From the NCBI RefSeq assembly GCF_003202435.1, contig NZ_QJHK01000003.1:302894-366893 (forward strand): 64,000 bases of DNA, given 5' to 3'. The notes under the pieces are model-generated. The model was not told the DNA's origin. It worked only from the letters and a program-made list of their open reading frames with translations, and did no database searches. Source of the stretch: Flavobacterium cheongpyeongense (lineage in GTDB: Bacteria > Bacteroidota > Bacteroidia > Flavobacteriales > Flavobacteriaceae). Shown here one piece after another: positions 52,157 through 61,039 of the stretch; position 1 is the first letter of the stretch, and each line of letters opens with the position of its first letter. The translations under genes were made by a program, and so were the position numbers.

Positions 52157-54316
52157 ATGAAAATTAAAATTACCTTTTTTGCTGCTTTCCTTTTTTCTAC
52201 TTATTCTTTTGCTCAGCAAAAAGATACTATTGTATCGCAGGAAAAATTATCTGAGGTTGTTGTGACAGGACAATTAGGGCCACAGTCCATAAAAAGATCT
52301 GTATTTAATGTACGTGTAATTTCAAAAGAGGATATCAAGCAGTTAGCAGCAAATAATCTATCTGATGTTTTAAATCAGTATTTAAATATTACGATTCAAA
52401 ATAGTGGAAGTGATGGACGTTCGACTGTTTCTATGTTTGGATTAGATTCACAGTATTTTAAGATTTTGGTTGACAATATACCATTAGTAAGTGATACTGG
52501 TATGGGAACTAACGTTGATTTGACGCAGGTTAACTTGGATGATATAGAAAGAATCGAAATTATCGAAGGTTCAATGGGAGTAACCCATGGAGCAAATGCT
52601 GTAAGTGGAATTTTAAATATTATTACTAAAAAAGGTGGTGGTTATAAATGGCAGATCAGCGCTACCGTTCAGGAAGAAACTGTTGGAAATGAGTTTGCCT
52701 TTTTTGACAAAGGGCGTCACATCCAGTCAGCAAAAGTTGCCAATAACTTTAATAAAAATTGGTTTGTAAATATAGGAGGAAATCGCAATGATTTTGCAGG
52801 TTTTTATGACAATAAAGAAGGGAAGGATTACGGTATAAATAATGGTTTACGTGGATACAGCTGGCTACCAAAAGAACAGTTGGTTGGAAATGCCCTTATA
52901 GGATATCAAAAAGATAATTTTAGAGTTTTTTACAAATTTGATTATTATGGGGAGAATGTTGATTATTATGACCCAATCTTAAATCCACAGGATAATTATC
53001 CATTTCCGGAAACTTACTTTGCGAGAGATAAAAGATATTTAACTAATCGTTTTTATCATCATTTAAATGCAAATGGAAAGCTTTTTTCTAAGTTAAATTT
53101 TAATGTTTCAGTTTCACATCAAAAGCAGGAACGTGATGTTGAAAAATTTAATTATCAAATAGAAACTAAGCAAGAATTTGGTAATGTGAGAGAAACATAT
53201 CAATCTAAGGAGGTATTGTATTCAACCGGAACTTTAAGTAATTTCTTTAATAGTAAAAAAGTTGATTTTCAGTTAGGATATGAAATCACAAACGAAAATG
53301 GGTTTTATGGTGGTTCTGCCGGAACTTTTTTTGACGATAATTTGCAGCAGGTAGAGGTTAGAAAAAGACTTGAAAACTATGATATTTTTACAGTTGCTGA
53401 GATTAATTTATCAGATAAATTTTCAATTCGTCCAGGACTTCGTTATTCAATACAATCTGCTTTTGAAGATCAATACGCTAGTTCTTTAGGGTTAAGATAT
53501 CTTTTCAAAAAAGGATTAGAGGTAAGAGGTTCTTTAGGGAAATCTTACCGGATTCCAAATTTTGATGAACTTTATACATATATGGTTGATACTAATCATA
53601 ATATACAAGGGAATCCTAATTTGGTGCCGGAAAATAGTACATCTTACGAAGTAAGTTTTAAGAGATCTTGTTATTTTGATTCAGGTGCTCAGCTCGCAAA
53701 TAATTTTGCAGTGACTTTCTTGGACGTAGATGATAGAATTGATATGGTTTTGACACACACAGTTCCTAGTTTGAACTATAGATATGTAAATATTAATAAG
53801 TATAAGATGTGGAATGTTTCTACGGCTGAACAATATTCTTATAAAAACTTGAATATAAAAGTAGGAGTGGCTGTTGTTGGAATTTCCAGGAAACTAGATT
53901 TGGCAGCATTGAACCTAACTTCTGATGATAAATTTTTATATTCCTTCCAATTAAATTCTAGTATTTCTTATAACATTCCAAAATGGAATACTTTGTTTGC
54001 TCTTTATTACAAATACAATGGACAGCAACAACAATTTGTTGCCGGAACAGATACAGATGGAAAAGCTAAATTCTTTTTAAATCAAATCCAGCCATATAGT
54101 TGGATGGATGCTTCTGTCCGCAGGTTGTTTTTCAAGAATCAATTTGAAGTTACATTCGGAGCTAGAAATCTATTTGATATTACAAATGTTCAATCGGTTC
54201 AAAACGGCGGAACAGATTCGACTGGAGGTGCACATGCAGCTGGAAACACTGATCTATTATTAGGTTACGGGCGTTCTTATTTTCTTAAACTCACATATAA
54301 TTTAAATCTTAATTAA
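52157..54316 (+). CDS. TonB-dependent receptor, probably for haem (HmuR-like)
   Basis: A 719-residue outer-membrane receptor with signal peptide ITFFAAFLFSTYSFAQ. A TonB-box-like segment (EKLSEVVVTGQ) leads the plug domain (SVFNVRVISKEDIKQLAANN, FKILVDNIPLVSDTGMG, IERIEIIEGSMGVTHGANAV, then SGILNIITKKG). A 22-strand-type barrel follows, with the FRAP/NPNL-like region GNPNLVPENSTSYEVSFK. It lacks the N-terminal carboxypeptidase-like domain of SusC proteins. The HmuY gene begins 8 nt downstream, as in haem-uptake loci, so haem or haemoprotein is the likely ligand. Confidence 0.88.
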   Translation: MKIKITFFAAFLFSTYSFAQQKDTIVSQEKLSEVVVTGQLGPQSIKRSVFNVRVISKEDIKQLAANNLSDVLNQYLNITIQNSGSDGRSTVSMFGLDSQYFKILVDNIPLVSDTGMGTNVDLTQVNLDDIERIEIIEGSMGVTHGANAVSGILNIITKKGGGYKWQISATVQEETVGNEFAFFDKGRHIQSAKVANNFNKNWFVNIGGNRNDFAGFYDNKEGKDYGINNGLRGYSWLPKEQLVGNALIGYQKDNFRVFYKFDYYGENVDYYDPILNPQDNYPFPETYFARDKRYLTNRFYHHLNANGKLFSKLNFNVSVSHQKQERDVEKFNYQIETKQEFGNVRETYQSKEVLYSTGTLSNFFNSKKVDFQLGYEITNENGFYGGSAGTFFDDNLQQVEVRKRLENYDIFTVAEINLSDKFSIRPGLRYSIQSAFEDQYASSLGLRYLFKKGLEVRGSLGKSYRIPNFDELYTYMVDTNHNIQGNPNLVPENSTSYEVSFKRSCYFDSGAQLANNFAVTFLDVDDRIDMVLTHTVPSLNYRYVNINKYKMWNVSTAEQYSYKNLNIKVGVAVVGISRKLDLAALNLTSDDKFLYSFQLNSSISYNIPKWNTLFALYYKYNGQQQQFVAGTDTDGKAKFFLNQIQPYSWMDASVRRLFFKNQFEVTFGARNLFDITNVQSVQNGGTDSTGGAHAAGNTDLLLGYGRSYFLKLTYNLNLN

Positions 54317-54324
54317 TAAATCCC

Positions 54325-55743
54325 ATGAAAAAAAACTTTATCTTAATTCTTTCTTTTGTATTACTTGCTTTTGGAGCTTGTAATAGCGATGATAATGTAG
54401 TTCAGGAAAATGCAGTTGCATTTGCAGCAACATCTCTAAATCTTACTGCAGTAACAACTCCAATCGAAATTAAATTTGCTTCTCCAACAGCTTCAGCTGG
54501 ATCATTAACATTAACTGTTACTGAAACTGCTGTAGCCAATGGTACAGATTTTACTACTTCGCCTGCAATAACAGCAAATACAGTTGTAATTCCTTTTGCA
54601 AAAAATGTTTCATCTGTATCTTTTACTTTTAACAAACTGATTGATGCTGTTGAAGGACAAGTAAAAAATGTTGTTTTCACTATAACAAGTGTAATGATTG
54701 GTAATACAATTACTACAGTTAGTGAAAATAAATCTATTCAGGTTAGTTTTAATGAGACTGCTTCTTTAGGAAGTTCTTTGTCCCCTGAAGTTGGTGGCCC
54801 ATTAGAGCCAAATCAAGTTTATGTTGATTTGAGCAGCGGAATGATGACATACGCAGTAAGATCTTCTTGGGACTTAGGGTTCTATTCTGGAACAGAATTT
54901 AGAGTTGTATTAAACAGTTCTATAAATATGGCTGCTAAAGAATTGTCAACTACTAATATTGATGAAGTTCAGGTTGAAGATAATTCTATGATTATTTCTC
55001 AAGGAAGTGGCGTTGCGACTCAAATTGATGACCCAACAGGCGACATCTTAAAAACTGCGATTGCAGAAGTTTCAGCGACAGATGATAACAATAAGGTATA
55101 TTTAATATATTTAGGAAACGCTACAGCCACAACAGATCCTGTTTTAGGGAAAGAAGGTTCAGTTGGAGGAGGAGCAAGAGGATGGAAAAAAATTAGAGTT
55201 TTAAAAAGTGGAAATGATTATAAAGTTCAATATGCTGATATTGCCGCAACAACTCATGAGGAAGTTGTAGTAAGTAAAAATACAGCTTACAACTTTACTT
55301 TCTTTAGTTTACTGGACAAAAAAACTGTAAGTGTTGAACCTCAAAAAGCGCAGTGGGATATCAATTTCACAACTTTCACAAATATCATTCCTGGTGCTAC
55401 AGCGACTCCATATTTCTATCCAGATTTTGTTGTGAGTAATTTAAAAGGTGGAGCAAAAGCATATCAGGTTCTTGTTTCAGATGCTGTTACGTATGATAAT
55501 TTTACATTAGCAAGTGTTGATAATACTAAATTTACTGCAGACCAGAGAAATATTGGATCAAACTGGAGAGCGACTAGTGCTACTGTAGGTGGAACGACAG
55601 TTTCACAGTTTGTTCTTAAAACAGATCGTTTCTTTGTTGTAAAAGATCCAGCGGGGAATGTTTATAAATTGAAATTTACAGGTGGAGCATTAGTTAACCT
55701 AGAAAGAGGACATCCAACATTTCAATACGCTATTTTGAAATAA
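54325..55743 (+). CDS. HmuY-family haem-binding lipoprotein with extra N-terminal domain
   Basis: A 472-residue protein, about twice the usual HmuY length. Lipoprotein signal: FILILSFVLLAFGACNS. Residues of about 30-145 form a Ser/Thr/Val-rich beta domain resembling Calx-beta repeats (PTASAGSLTLTVTETAVANG). From about residue 155 the HmuY domain begins: PNQVYVDLSSGMMTYAV, then SSWDLGFYSGTEFRVVLNSS, AQWDINFTTFTNI and YPDFVVSNLKGGAKAYQV. HmuY proteins capture haem and pass it to the TonB receptor. The gene follows the receptor in one operon and ends at a terminator. Confidence 0.87.
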   Translation: MKKNFILILSFVLLAFGACNSDDNVVQENAVAFAATSLNLTAVTTPIEIKFASPTASAGSLTLTVTETAVANGTDFTTSPAITANTVVIPFAKNVSSVSFTFNKLIDAVEGQVKNVVFTITSVMIGNTITTVSENKSIQVSFNETASLGSSLSPEVGGPLEPNQVYVDLSSGMMTYAVRSSWDLGFYSGTEFRVVLNSSINMAAKELSTTNIDEVQVEDNSMIISQGSGVATQIDDPTGDILKTAIAEVSATDDNNKVYLIYLGNATATTDPVLGKEGSVGGGARGWKKIRVLKSGNDYKVQYADIAATTHEEVVVSKNTAYNFTFFSLLDKKTVSVEPQKAQWDINFTTFTNIIPGATATPYFYPDFVVSNLKGGAKAYQVLVSDAVTYDNFTLASVDNTKFTADQRNIGSNWRATSATVGGTTVSQFVLKTDRFFVVKDPAGNVYKLKFTGGALVNLERGHPTFQYAILK

Positions 55744-55758
55744 AAAATAATACTAATT

Positions 55759-55794
55759 AATAACCTCGGATATTATTATTCGAGGTTATTTTTT
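55759..55794 (+). terminator. Terminator of the haem-uptake operon
   Basis: AATAACCTCG (55759-55768) and CGAGGTTATT (55781-55790) plus T-run, 15 nt after the HmuY stop. Confidence 0.88.
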
Positions 55795-55916
55795 AATCAA
55801 TAATTAATTTTAGCATGAATAAGTTTGTTTCTTTTATTGTGTTGTAAATTTCATTTTAAGTTTTTTTGATAAATAGAAATCTAAAATAAAACTTTGAACC
55901 AGATGAAAATAATTAT

Positions 55917-56014
55917 TTCATGTTAAATAGTCAATTTATGGATATAAAATTAAGATCACTGATAATTCATGTTAAATAGTCAATTTATGAACATAAAATT
56001 AAGATCACTGATAC
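55917..56014 (+). repeat. Imperfect 49-bp tandem duplication
   Basis: Two copies, 55917-55965 and 55966-56014, share about 46 of 48 comparable bases, beginning TTCATGTTAAATAGTCAATT. The visible changes are GGAT versus GAAC in the middle. Because 49 is not a multiple of three, the duplication shifts frame. It overlaps the start of the sorting-domain remnant. Confidence 0.85.
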
Positions 56015-56103
56015 CTACCTTCAATTACCCAAAAGGAATTTATTTCTATAAAATCTTATCAGACAATAATGAAGTCAAATCTGGGAAATTTATTTTCAGA
56101 TAA
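55969..56103 (+). pseudogene. Remnant of a type IX secretion C-terminal sorting domain
   Basis: A 44-codon open frame reads MLNSQFMNIKLRSLIPTF followed by NYPKGIYFYKILSDNNEVKS and GKFIFR, then TAA. The pattern hydrophobic-x-x-YPKGIYFYKI...NEVKSGKFI is the end of type A sorting domains (Por secretion tail) used by type IX secretion. No signal peptide or upstream cargo domain remains, and the first repeat copy carries the same start but reaches a TAG. It is best read as the 3' end of a decayed secreted-protein gene; its terminator at 56159 is intact. Confidence 0.68.
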
Positions 56104-56158
56104 AACACATTTAACGTCTTAATTAGTTAATAACTTGGTTTTTTTTATTTTTTTTTTG

Positions 56159-56190
56159 AAAGAGGTTAGATTTTTCTAATCTCTTTTTTT
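56159..56190 (+). terminator. Terminator downstream of the sorting-domain remnant
   Basis: AAAGAGGTTAGA-TTTT-TCTAATCTCTTT (one G-T pair) with T-run: a 12-bp stem 56 nt past the remnant's stop codon. Confidence 0.82.
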
Positions 56191-56233
56191 ATTTCTTTAT
56201 TGTTAAAGTGAATTAAAAATGAATGTTTAGTTC

Positions 56234-56241
56234 TATCTTTG
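56234..56241 (+). promoter_or_regulatory. -7 element (TATCTTTG) of the second O-acylation module
   Basis: TATCTTTG fits TAnnTTTG and lies 84 nt before the GTG start at 56325. The nearest TTG is 31 nt upstream, beyond the usual range. The leader contains a GGACA...TGTCC inverted repeat around 56279-56301. Confidence 0.45.
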
Positions 56242-56324
56242 CACCTTATTTTTTTATAAGGAATTAACACGAATTTTGGACAGCCCTGTTTTTGTTGTCC
56301 CAATCTCAAATTTATAGTTATTAA

Positions 56325-57803
56325 GTGAATACAAAATCTTATTTCTTTCAGTCTTTTGCAATTGTAGCATTGGCTTTTGTAGCTTTCATAGGATTTAAAC
56401 AAATTTTACCAAATAAGCTATTTTCGGATAGTAAACTGGATTCAAAAAGTGTACTCATTGACAGCTTGCTCTTAGAGTCGGTTGCCAATGATTCTTTATC
56501 TTTAGATGCAGATAGTGCGGGTACAAACGAAGCAAAACTGGGTAAACAGAAAATTGTTTTTGAGGACAATGAAGGAATTGAATTTCCCGCAGAAACTTTT
56601 GACGACTACAAAGGGTATCAATACCTGATTTCTTTTTATGAAAAATTGTATCAGTTAGAAAAAAATCCTCAGAACAAAGTAAGGATTGCTTATTATGGAG
56701 ATTCGATGACCGACGGAGATTTAATAGTACAGGATGTCCGTGCCAGTTATCAGGAACGTTTTGGAGGAAACGGAGTAGGTTTTGTTTCCATAATTTCAGA
56801 GTCATCGGCTTCAAGGGGATCTGTAAAAACACTATATTCTAAAAATTGGAAAATACAATCCTACTTAAATGTAAAAAAACCAATAAGCCCTTTTGGTGTA
56901 AACGGTCACGTTTTTTTTGCGAATGAAAAAAATAATGCAACATGGGTTCAGTATGAAGCAGGATTGAATAAATATTCTACGTCTTTAGATAATCCAACAT
57001 TATTTTATGGAAGATCCTCTAAAAAAGGAAACGTCAACTTTATTATCGGGAAAGATACATTAAGAAAAAACCTTTCTCCAAACAATTTGGTAAACAGCTT
57101 AAAAGTAACTTCGGGAAGCATAAAATCTTTTAAAGCTAACTTTATTCAGGCTGATTCAATTCCGATTTACGGATTTAATTTTGACAATGGGGTTGGTGTT
57201 CACGTTGATAACTTCTCTCAAAGAGGGAATTCAGGGCTCCCAATCTCGATGTTTGATGCTAATGTAATGCAGGCATTTCACAACAGTCTGAAATATGATT
57301 TGATTATTCTGCATTACGGAACCAACGTATTGAATTATGGAACCAAAAATTATTCATGGTACCAAAAAGGAATGACTAAAACGGTAAATAAAATTAAAGA
57401 ATCCTTTCCTGGAGTTTCTATTCTCATTATTTCTACAGCTGATAAATCAACCAAGTACGATTTAGAAATGAAGACTGACTCGGCTGTTGTGCCTTTAATG
57501 AATGCTCAAAAAAAATATGCCCTGGATACAGAATCAGGTTTTGTTAGTTTATATACCCTGATGGGAGGCGACGGGTCTATGGTAAAATGGGTAGAAGAAG
57601 TTCCTGCAAAAGCGAATAAAGATTATACACATTTTAATCAACGTGGCGCAAAAGCAATAGGTAAACTGCTCTACGGTCAATTAAATAAAGGCTATGAAGA
57701 ATATAAAGTACTGCGAGAAAAACGTAGTGCGGATGTAAGTAAGCGACGAACATCCAAAAAAACGAACGCAGATTCTGTCTCCGTAAAAAATGACAGCGTA
57801 TGA
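56325..57803 (+). CDS. Membrane-anchored SGNH/GDSL hydrolase-family protein
   Basis: A 492-residue protein starting at GTG 56325. A single N-terminal anchor (about residues 7-27: SFAIVALAFVAFIGFKQIL) leads to a periplasmic part. Block I is IAYYGDSMTDGDLIVQDVR with the nucleophile Ser; block III is LHYGTNVLNYG; block V is KDYTHFNQRGAKAIG with Asp-x-x-His. The triad is therefore complete. The C-terminal tail is strongly basic and Ser/Lys-rich. It overlaps the next SGNH gene by 4 nt (ATGA). With the MBOAT at 59225 it forms an O-acyl transfer module; the acceptor is unknown. Confidence 0.87.
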   Translation: MNTKSYFFQSFAIVALAFVAFIGFKQILPNKLFSDSKLDSKSVLIDSLLLESVANDSLSLDADSAGTNEAKLGKQKIVFEDNEGIEFPAETFDDYKGYQYLISFYEKLYQLEKNPQNKVRIAYYGDSMTDGDLIVQDVRASYQERFGGNGVGFVSIISESSASRGSVKTLYSKNWKIQSYLNVKKPISPFGVNGHVFFANEKNNATWVQYEAGLNKYSTSLDNPTLFYGRSSKKGNVNFIIGKDTLRKNLSPNNLVNSLKVTSGSIKSFKANFIQADSIPIYGFNFDNGVGVHVDNFSQRGNSGLPISMFDANVMQAFHNSLKYDLIILHYGTNVLNYGTKNYSWYQKGMTKTVNKIKESFPGVSILIISTADKSTKYDLEMKTDSAVVPLMNAQKKYALDTESGFVSLYTLMGGDGSMVKWVEEVPAKANKDYTHFNQRGAKAIGKLLYGQLNKGYEEYKVLREKRSADVSKRRTSKKTNADSVSVKNDSV

Positions 57804-59215
57804 TGAATAAACTTATTTTTTTCTTTTTTTTTCTTTTTTTTTCTACAAATGAAAACAGACCTAAAACAGACTCAGTCCCAACATTCAAAAGCATGATTCG
57901 AAAAGGTGATACCGTCAAAATAGATTCTTTTTCTGAGGATCATATTTTCAACGCAAATGTGTTAGAAAGTTTTTTTAAGAAATTAAAGGAAAACGAAAAT
58001 CAAAAAAAGCATAAAATTAATATTGTACATATAGGTGACTCTCATATTCAGGGTGATTTAATGACCAATGAAATTAGAAAACGTTTGCAAGACCAGTACG
58101 GAAATGCAGGTCGCGGATTGGTTTTTCCATATCAGCTTGCAAAAACAAACGGATCTTACAACGAACGCTTTAAATCAAACAGAGCCTGGGGAAGCTATCG
58201 AAACATTCTTCCATTTAAGGATAATCCCGTAGGATTAAGCGGTATTGCACTTTGGAGGGATTCAGGAGGATTTGTACTGGAAATGAATGTAAAAGATCCT
58301 GCTTATAAATTTAACATTATAAAGATTATTACCCCTCAAAATCAAGATATGTTTGATGTGGCAGTTTCTTCGAAAGTCAATTCTATTCAGACCACAGAAC
58401 GAAAAGTAATCACACATAAAATTAAAAAGGGCGAAGTTTTGGGTGCAATTGCAGACAAATATAAGGTCTCAATTGCTGAAATTAAAAGGCAAAATTATTT
58501 AAAATCGAATGCCATACGCGCAGGAAGAACTTTGAAGATTTTAACAAATGAAACAAGACCAAAAACAGTTTCAATGTCAGAGTTTGTGCCTTTAGATTTA
58601 GAATCAGATTCTTTTTCTCATTATTATAATTCTGAAAATTCATTAAGCCGAATTTTTCTTGTTCCAAATAAAGAATCTTCGGATTATAGATTAAACGGAT
58701 TAATCTTAGAAAAAAATGCTCCCGGAATTATTTATAGCGGAATAGGTGTAAACGGGGCAAAATATTCAGATTATAACAAATATCCTTTGTTCTTTGAGCA
58801 GTTAAAATCCCTGCATCCGGATTTACTTGTTTTTTCTCTCGGTACAAATGAAAGTTATGATAAAATGGAATCTGAAAATTATATTAAACAGTTAAGGGAG
58901 TTCATTAGCAATATTAAAGCACAGAAAATAGATGCACCAATAATTATAATGACACCGCCACCCTCTTTACTACGAAGAAAACCAAATACCTATATCGCTT
59001 CCTACACCAGAGAAATTATTGATATAGCAAAAAATGATGGTTTTGCCGTTTGGGATTTATATCATGAATTTGGTGGTATGAGCGGAATCAAACAATTAAA
59101 ACAACAAGGATTAATTGGTTCGGATTGGGTTCATTATTCGAAAAAAGGATACGAAAAACAAGGAAGAATGTTTACGAAAGCTTTAGTAAAAGCGTACGAT
59201 AATTATAAAAATTAA
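57800..59215 (+). CDS. SGNH/GDSL family protein with embedded LysM domain
   Basis: A 471-residue exported protein with a hydrophobic N-terminus (KLIFFFFFLFFS). SGNH block I is IVHIGDSHIQGDLMTNEIR, block III is FSLGTNESYDKM and the Asp-x-x-His is in SDWVHYSKKGYEKQG. Inserted at about residues 200-245 is a LysM domain: HKIKKGEVLGAIADKYKVSI, AEIKRQNYLKSNAIRAGRTL. LysM binds GlcNAc in peptidoglycan or chitin-like glycans. The combination suggests an acyltransferase or esterase working on peptidoglycan, like PatB/Ape of other bacteria. That link is an inference. Confidence 0.87.
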   Translation: MMNKLIFFFFFLFFSTNENRPKTDSVPTFKSMIRKGDTVKIDSFSEDHIFNANVLESFFKKLKENENQKKHKINIVHIGDSHIQGDLMTNEIRKRLQDQYGNAGRGLVFPYQLAKTNGSYNERFKSNRAWGSYRNILPFKDNPVGLSGIALWRDSGGFVLEMNVKDPAYKFNIIKIITPQNQDMFDVAVSSKVNSIQTTERKVITHKIKKGEVLGAIADKYKVSIAEIKRQNYLKSNAIRAGRTLKILTNETRPKTVSMSEFVPLDLESDSFSHYYNSENSLSRIFLVPNKESSDYRLNGLILEKNAPGIIYSGIGVNGAKYSDYNKYPLFFEQLKSLHPDLLVFSLGTNESYDKMESENYIKQLREFISNIKAQKIDAPIIIMTPPPSLLRRKPNTYIASYTREIIDIAKNDGFAVWDLYHEFGGMSGIKQLKQQGLIGSDWVHYSKKGYEKQGRMFTKALVKAYDNYKN

Positions 59216-59224
59216 GAGAGAGCA

Positions 59225-60907
59225 TTGATAACAATAGAACGCATCAATAATTGGTTTATTGAAAATTTTGGTGCAATTACGACGGAACAGGTTAAAGGTT
59301 GGTTTGTTTACAATCCAGACGAAAAACTATTATTTAATACAGGATTATTCTTAGGGTTATTTCTGGTTTTTTATTTTGTGTATGGTTTTTTACGCAAAAC
59401 ATTTTATTTAAGATTAACATACGTTATACTGTTTTCGCTTTTCTTTTATTATAAATCAAGCGGAATTTACTTTTTGTTATTATTACTTTCGTCAGTAGTA
59501 GATTACGGGCTGAGCCAGATTATTTACAAAGAAAAGAAAGACAGTGTCAAAAAGATTTATCTTGTAATAAGTGTAATCCTGAACTTAGGATTGCTGGGGT
59601 ATTTTAAATACATGAACTTTATGATCGGGACCTATAATGATATGTTCAACGGTCATTATGCGTTTCATGATATTTTTCTTCCTGTCGGAATTTCGTTTTA
59701 TACTTTTCAGTCGATGAGTTATATAATTGAGATTTATCGTGAAGAAATCAAGCCAACAAAAAACTATATCGAATATTTGTTCTTCGTTTCATTCTTCCCA
59801 CAACTAGTTGCAGGGCCAATTGTGCGGGCAAAAGATTTTCTTCCGCAGATCTATCAAAAATTAAATCTTACGAAACAGGATGTAAACAATGCTCTGTTTC
59901 TGATTATTGGAGGTTTAATCAAGAAAACGGTAATCTCAAATTATATTTCAGTAAATTTTGTGGATCGTGTTTTCGATACACCAATGACTTACACGTCATT
60001 CGAAAATTTGATGGCCTCTTACGGATATGCCATTCAGATTTATTGCGACTTTTCAGGATATTCAGATATGGCGATTGGTGTTGCTTTATTGTTAGGGTTT
60101 AAATTACCTGTTAACTTTAGAACGCCTTATAAATCTACTTCGATAACAGATTTCTGGAGAAGATGGCATATTTCATTATCAACCTGGTTAAAAGACTTTT
60201 TGTATATTTCAATAGGAGGAAATCGGGAAGGTTCTTTTGTTGGATATTTATTTCCTAGTTTATTCTTTTTCGGAATATTGCTTTGGGGAATTACCAGTTA
60301 CAACACCAGCATAATTCCACTCATTGTAGCTTCGGTTTCCATATTGCTTTTTTGTTTGTCCTTCCTGCTTTCTGGCAAAAGAAAACAAACTTTAGTAACC
60401 AATTTGAATTTGTTCACCACAATGCTTTTAGGCGGATTGTGGCATGGAGCAGGGGCACAATTTATTATTTGGGGAGCTTTACACGGATTGGCTTTGGCAG
60501 TTCATAAAATTTTTATAGAACTTTTTCCTTCCAAAAAAGAAACAAAAATCAACTTTCTCTGGAGATTTTTTTCAATAGCAATCACTTTTCATTTCGTAGT
60601 TTTTTGCTGGATTTTCTTTCGGGCAAGAGATTTTGATACGGCATTGCAGGTAATCAATAATATTGGTCAGCTAACATTTGAACCACAACAATGGCAAATC
60701 ATTGCTTTAGGGTATAAAAATGTATTTTTATTAATGTTGTTTGGTTACGTATGGCATTTTCTTCCGGAACGTTTTACAAACGGAATGAAATCGGTTTTTG
60801 ATAAAACTCCTTTATTAATAAAAGCCATAATTCTGGGTTTTGTGTACTGGATCGTTTATGCAACAGCGATAGCAGGATCACAGCCTTTTATTTATTTCCA
60901 ATTCTAA
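59225..60907 (+). CDS. MBOAT family O-acyltransferase (second copy)
   Basis: A 560-residue polytopic protein, longer than the 477-residue copy at 684. It starts at TTG 59225, preceded by a purine-rich AGAGAGAG. Active-site features: DFWRRWHISLSTWLKDFLYI and GGLWHGAGAQFIIWGALHG; the Q-IYCDFSGYSDMAIG block is also conserved. An extra loop and helix pair (about residues 340-395) accounts for the added length. It starts 9 nt after the LysM-SGNH gene, so three genes form one operon. It moves acyl groups across the inner membrane for the SGNH partners. Confidence 0.92.
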   Translation: MITIERINNWFIENFGAITTEQVKGWFVYNPDEKLLFNTGLFLGLFLVFYFVYGFLRKTFYLRLTYVILFSLFFYYKSSGIYFLLLLLSSVVDYGLSQIIYKEKKDSVKKIYLVISVILNLGLLGYFKYMNFMIGTYNDMFNGHYAFHDIFLPVGISFYTFQSMSYIIEIYREEIKPTKNYIEYLFFVSFFPQLVAGPIVRAKDFLPQIYQKLNLTKQDVNNALFLIIGGLIKKTVISNYISVNFVDRVFDTPMTYTSFENLMASYGYAIQIYCDFSGYSDMAIGVALLLGFKLPVNFRTPYKSTSITDFWRRWHISLSTWLKDFLYISIGGNREGSFVGYLFPSLFFFGILLWGITSYNTSIIPLIVASVSILLFCLSFLLSGKRKQTLVTNLNLFTTMLLGGLWHGAGAQFIIWGALHGLALAVHKIFIELFPSKKETKINFLWRFFSIAITFHFVVFCWIFFRARDFDTALQVINNIGQLTFEPQQWQIIALGYKNVFLLMLFGYVWHFLPERFTNGMKSVFDKTPLLIKAIILGFVYWIVYATAIAGSQPFIYFQF

Positions 60908-60924
60908 GATTATAAAAGAAACAA

Positions 60925-60957
60925 AAAACATGGCGTTATTTTGTAAAACATGGCGTT
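60925..60957 (+). repeat. Direct repeat AAAACATGGCGTT, two copies
   Basis: AAAACATGGCGTT occurs at 60925-60937 and 60945-60957, spaced 20 bp start to start, i.e. about two helical turns. It lies just after the MBOAT stop and 30 nt before the ffh promoter. Confidence 0.7.
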
Positions 60958-60986
60958 CATTGTGGTTAAATGCAACTAAATAAAAA

Positions 60987-61017
60987 TTGCCTGAAATATC
61001 TAATTAGATTATCTTTG
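60987..61017 (+). promoter_or_regulatory. Canonical promoter of ffh
   Basis: TTG (60987-60989), 20-nt spacer, TATCTTTG (61010-61017), 22 nt before the ATG. Confidence 0.8.
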
Positions 61018-61039
61018 CACTTCAAATAAAGAAAATGAT

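Noticed and set aside
55917..56014. Possible CRISPR-like repeat
   Set aside because: Only two copies in direct contact without spacers; it is a tandem duplication.
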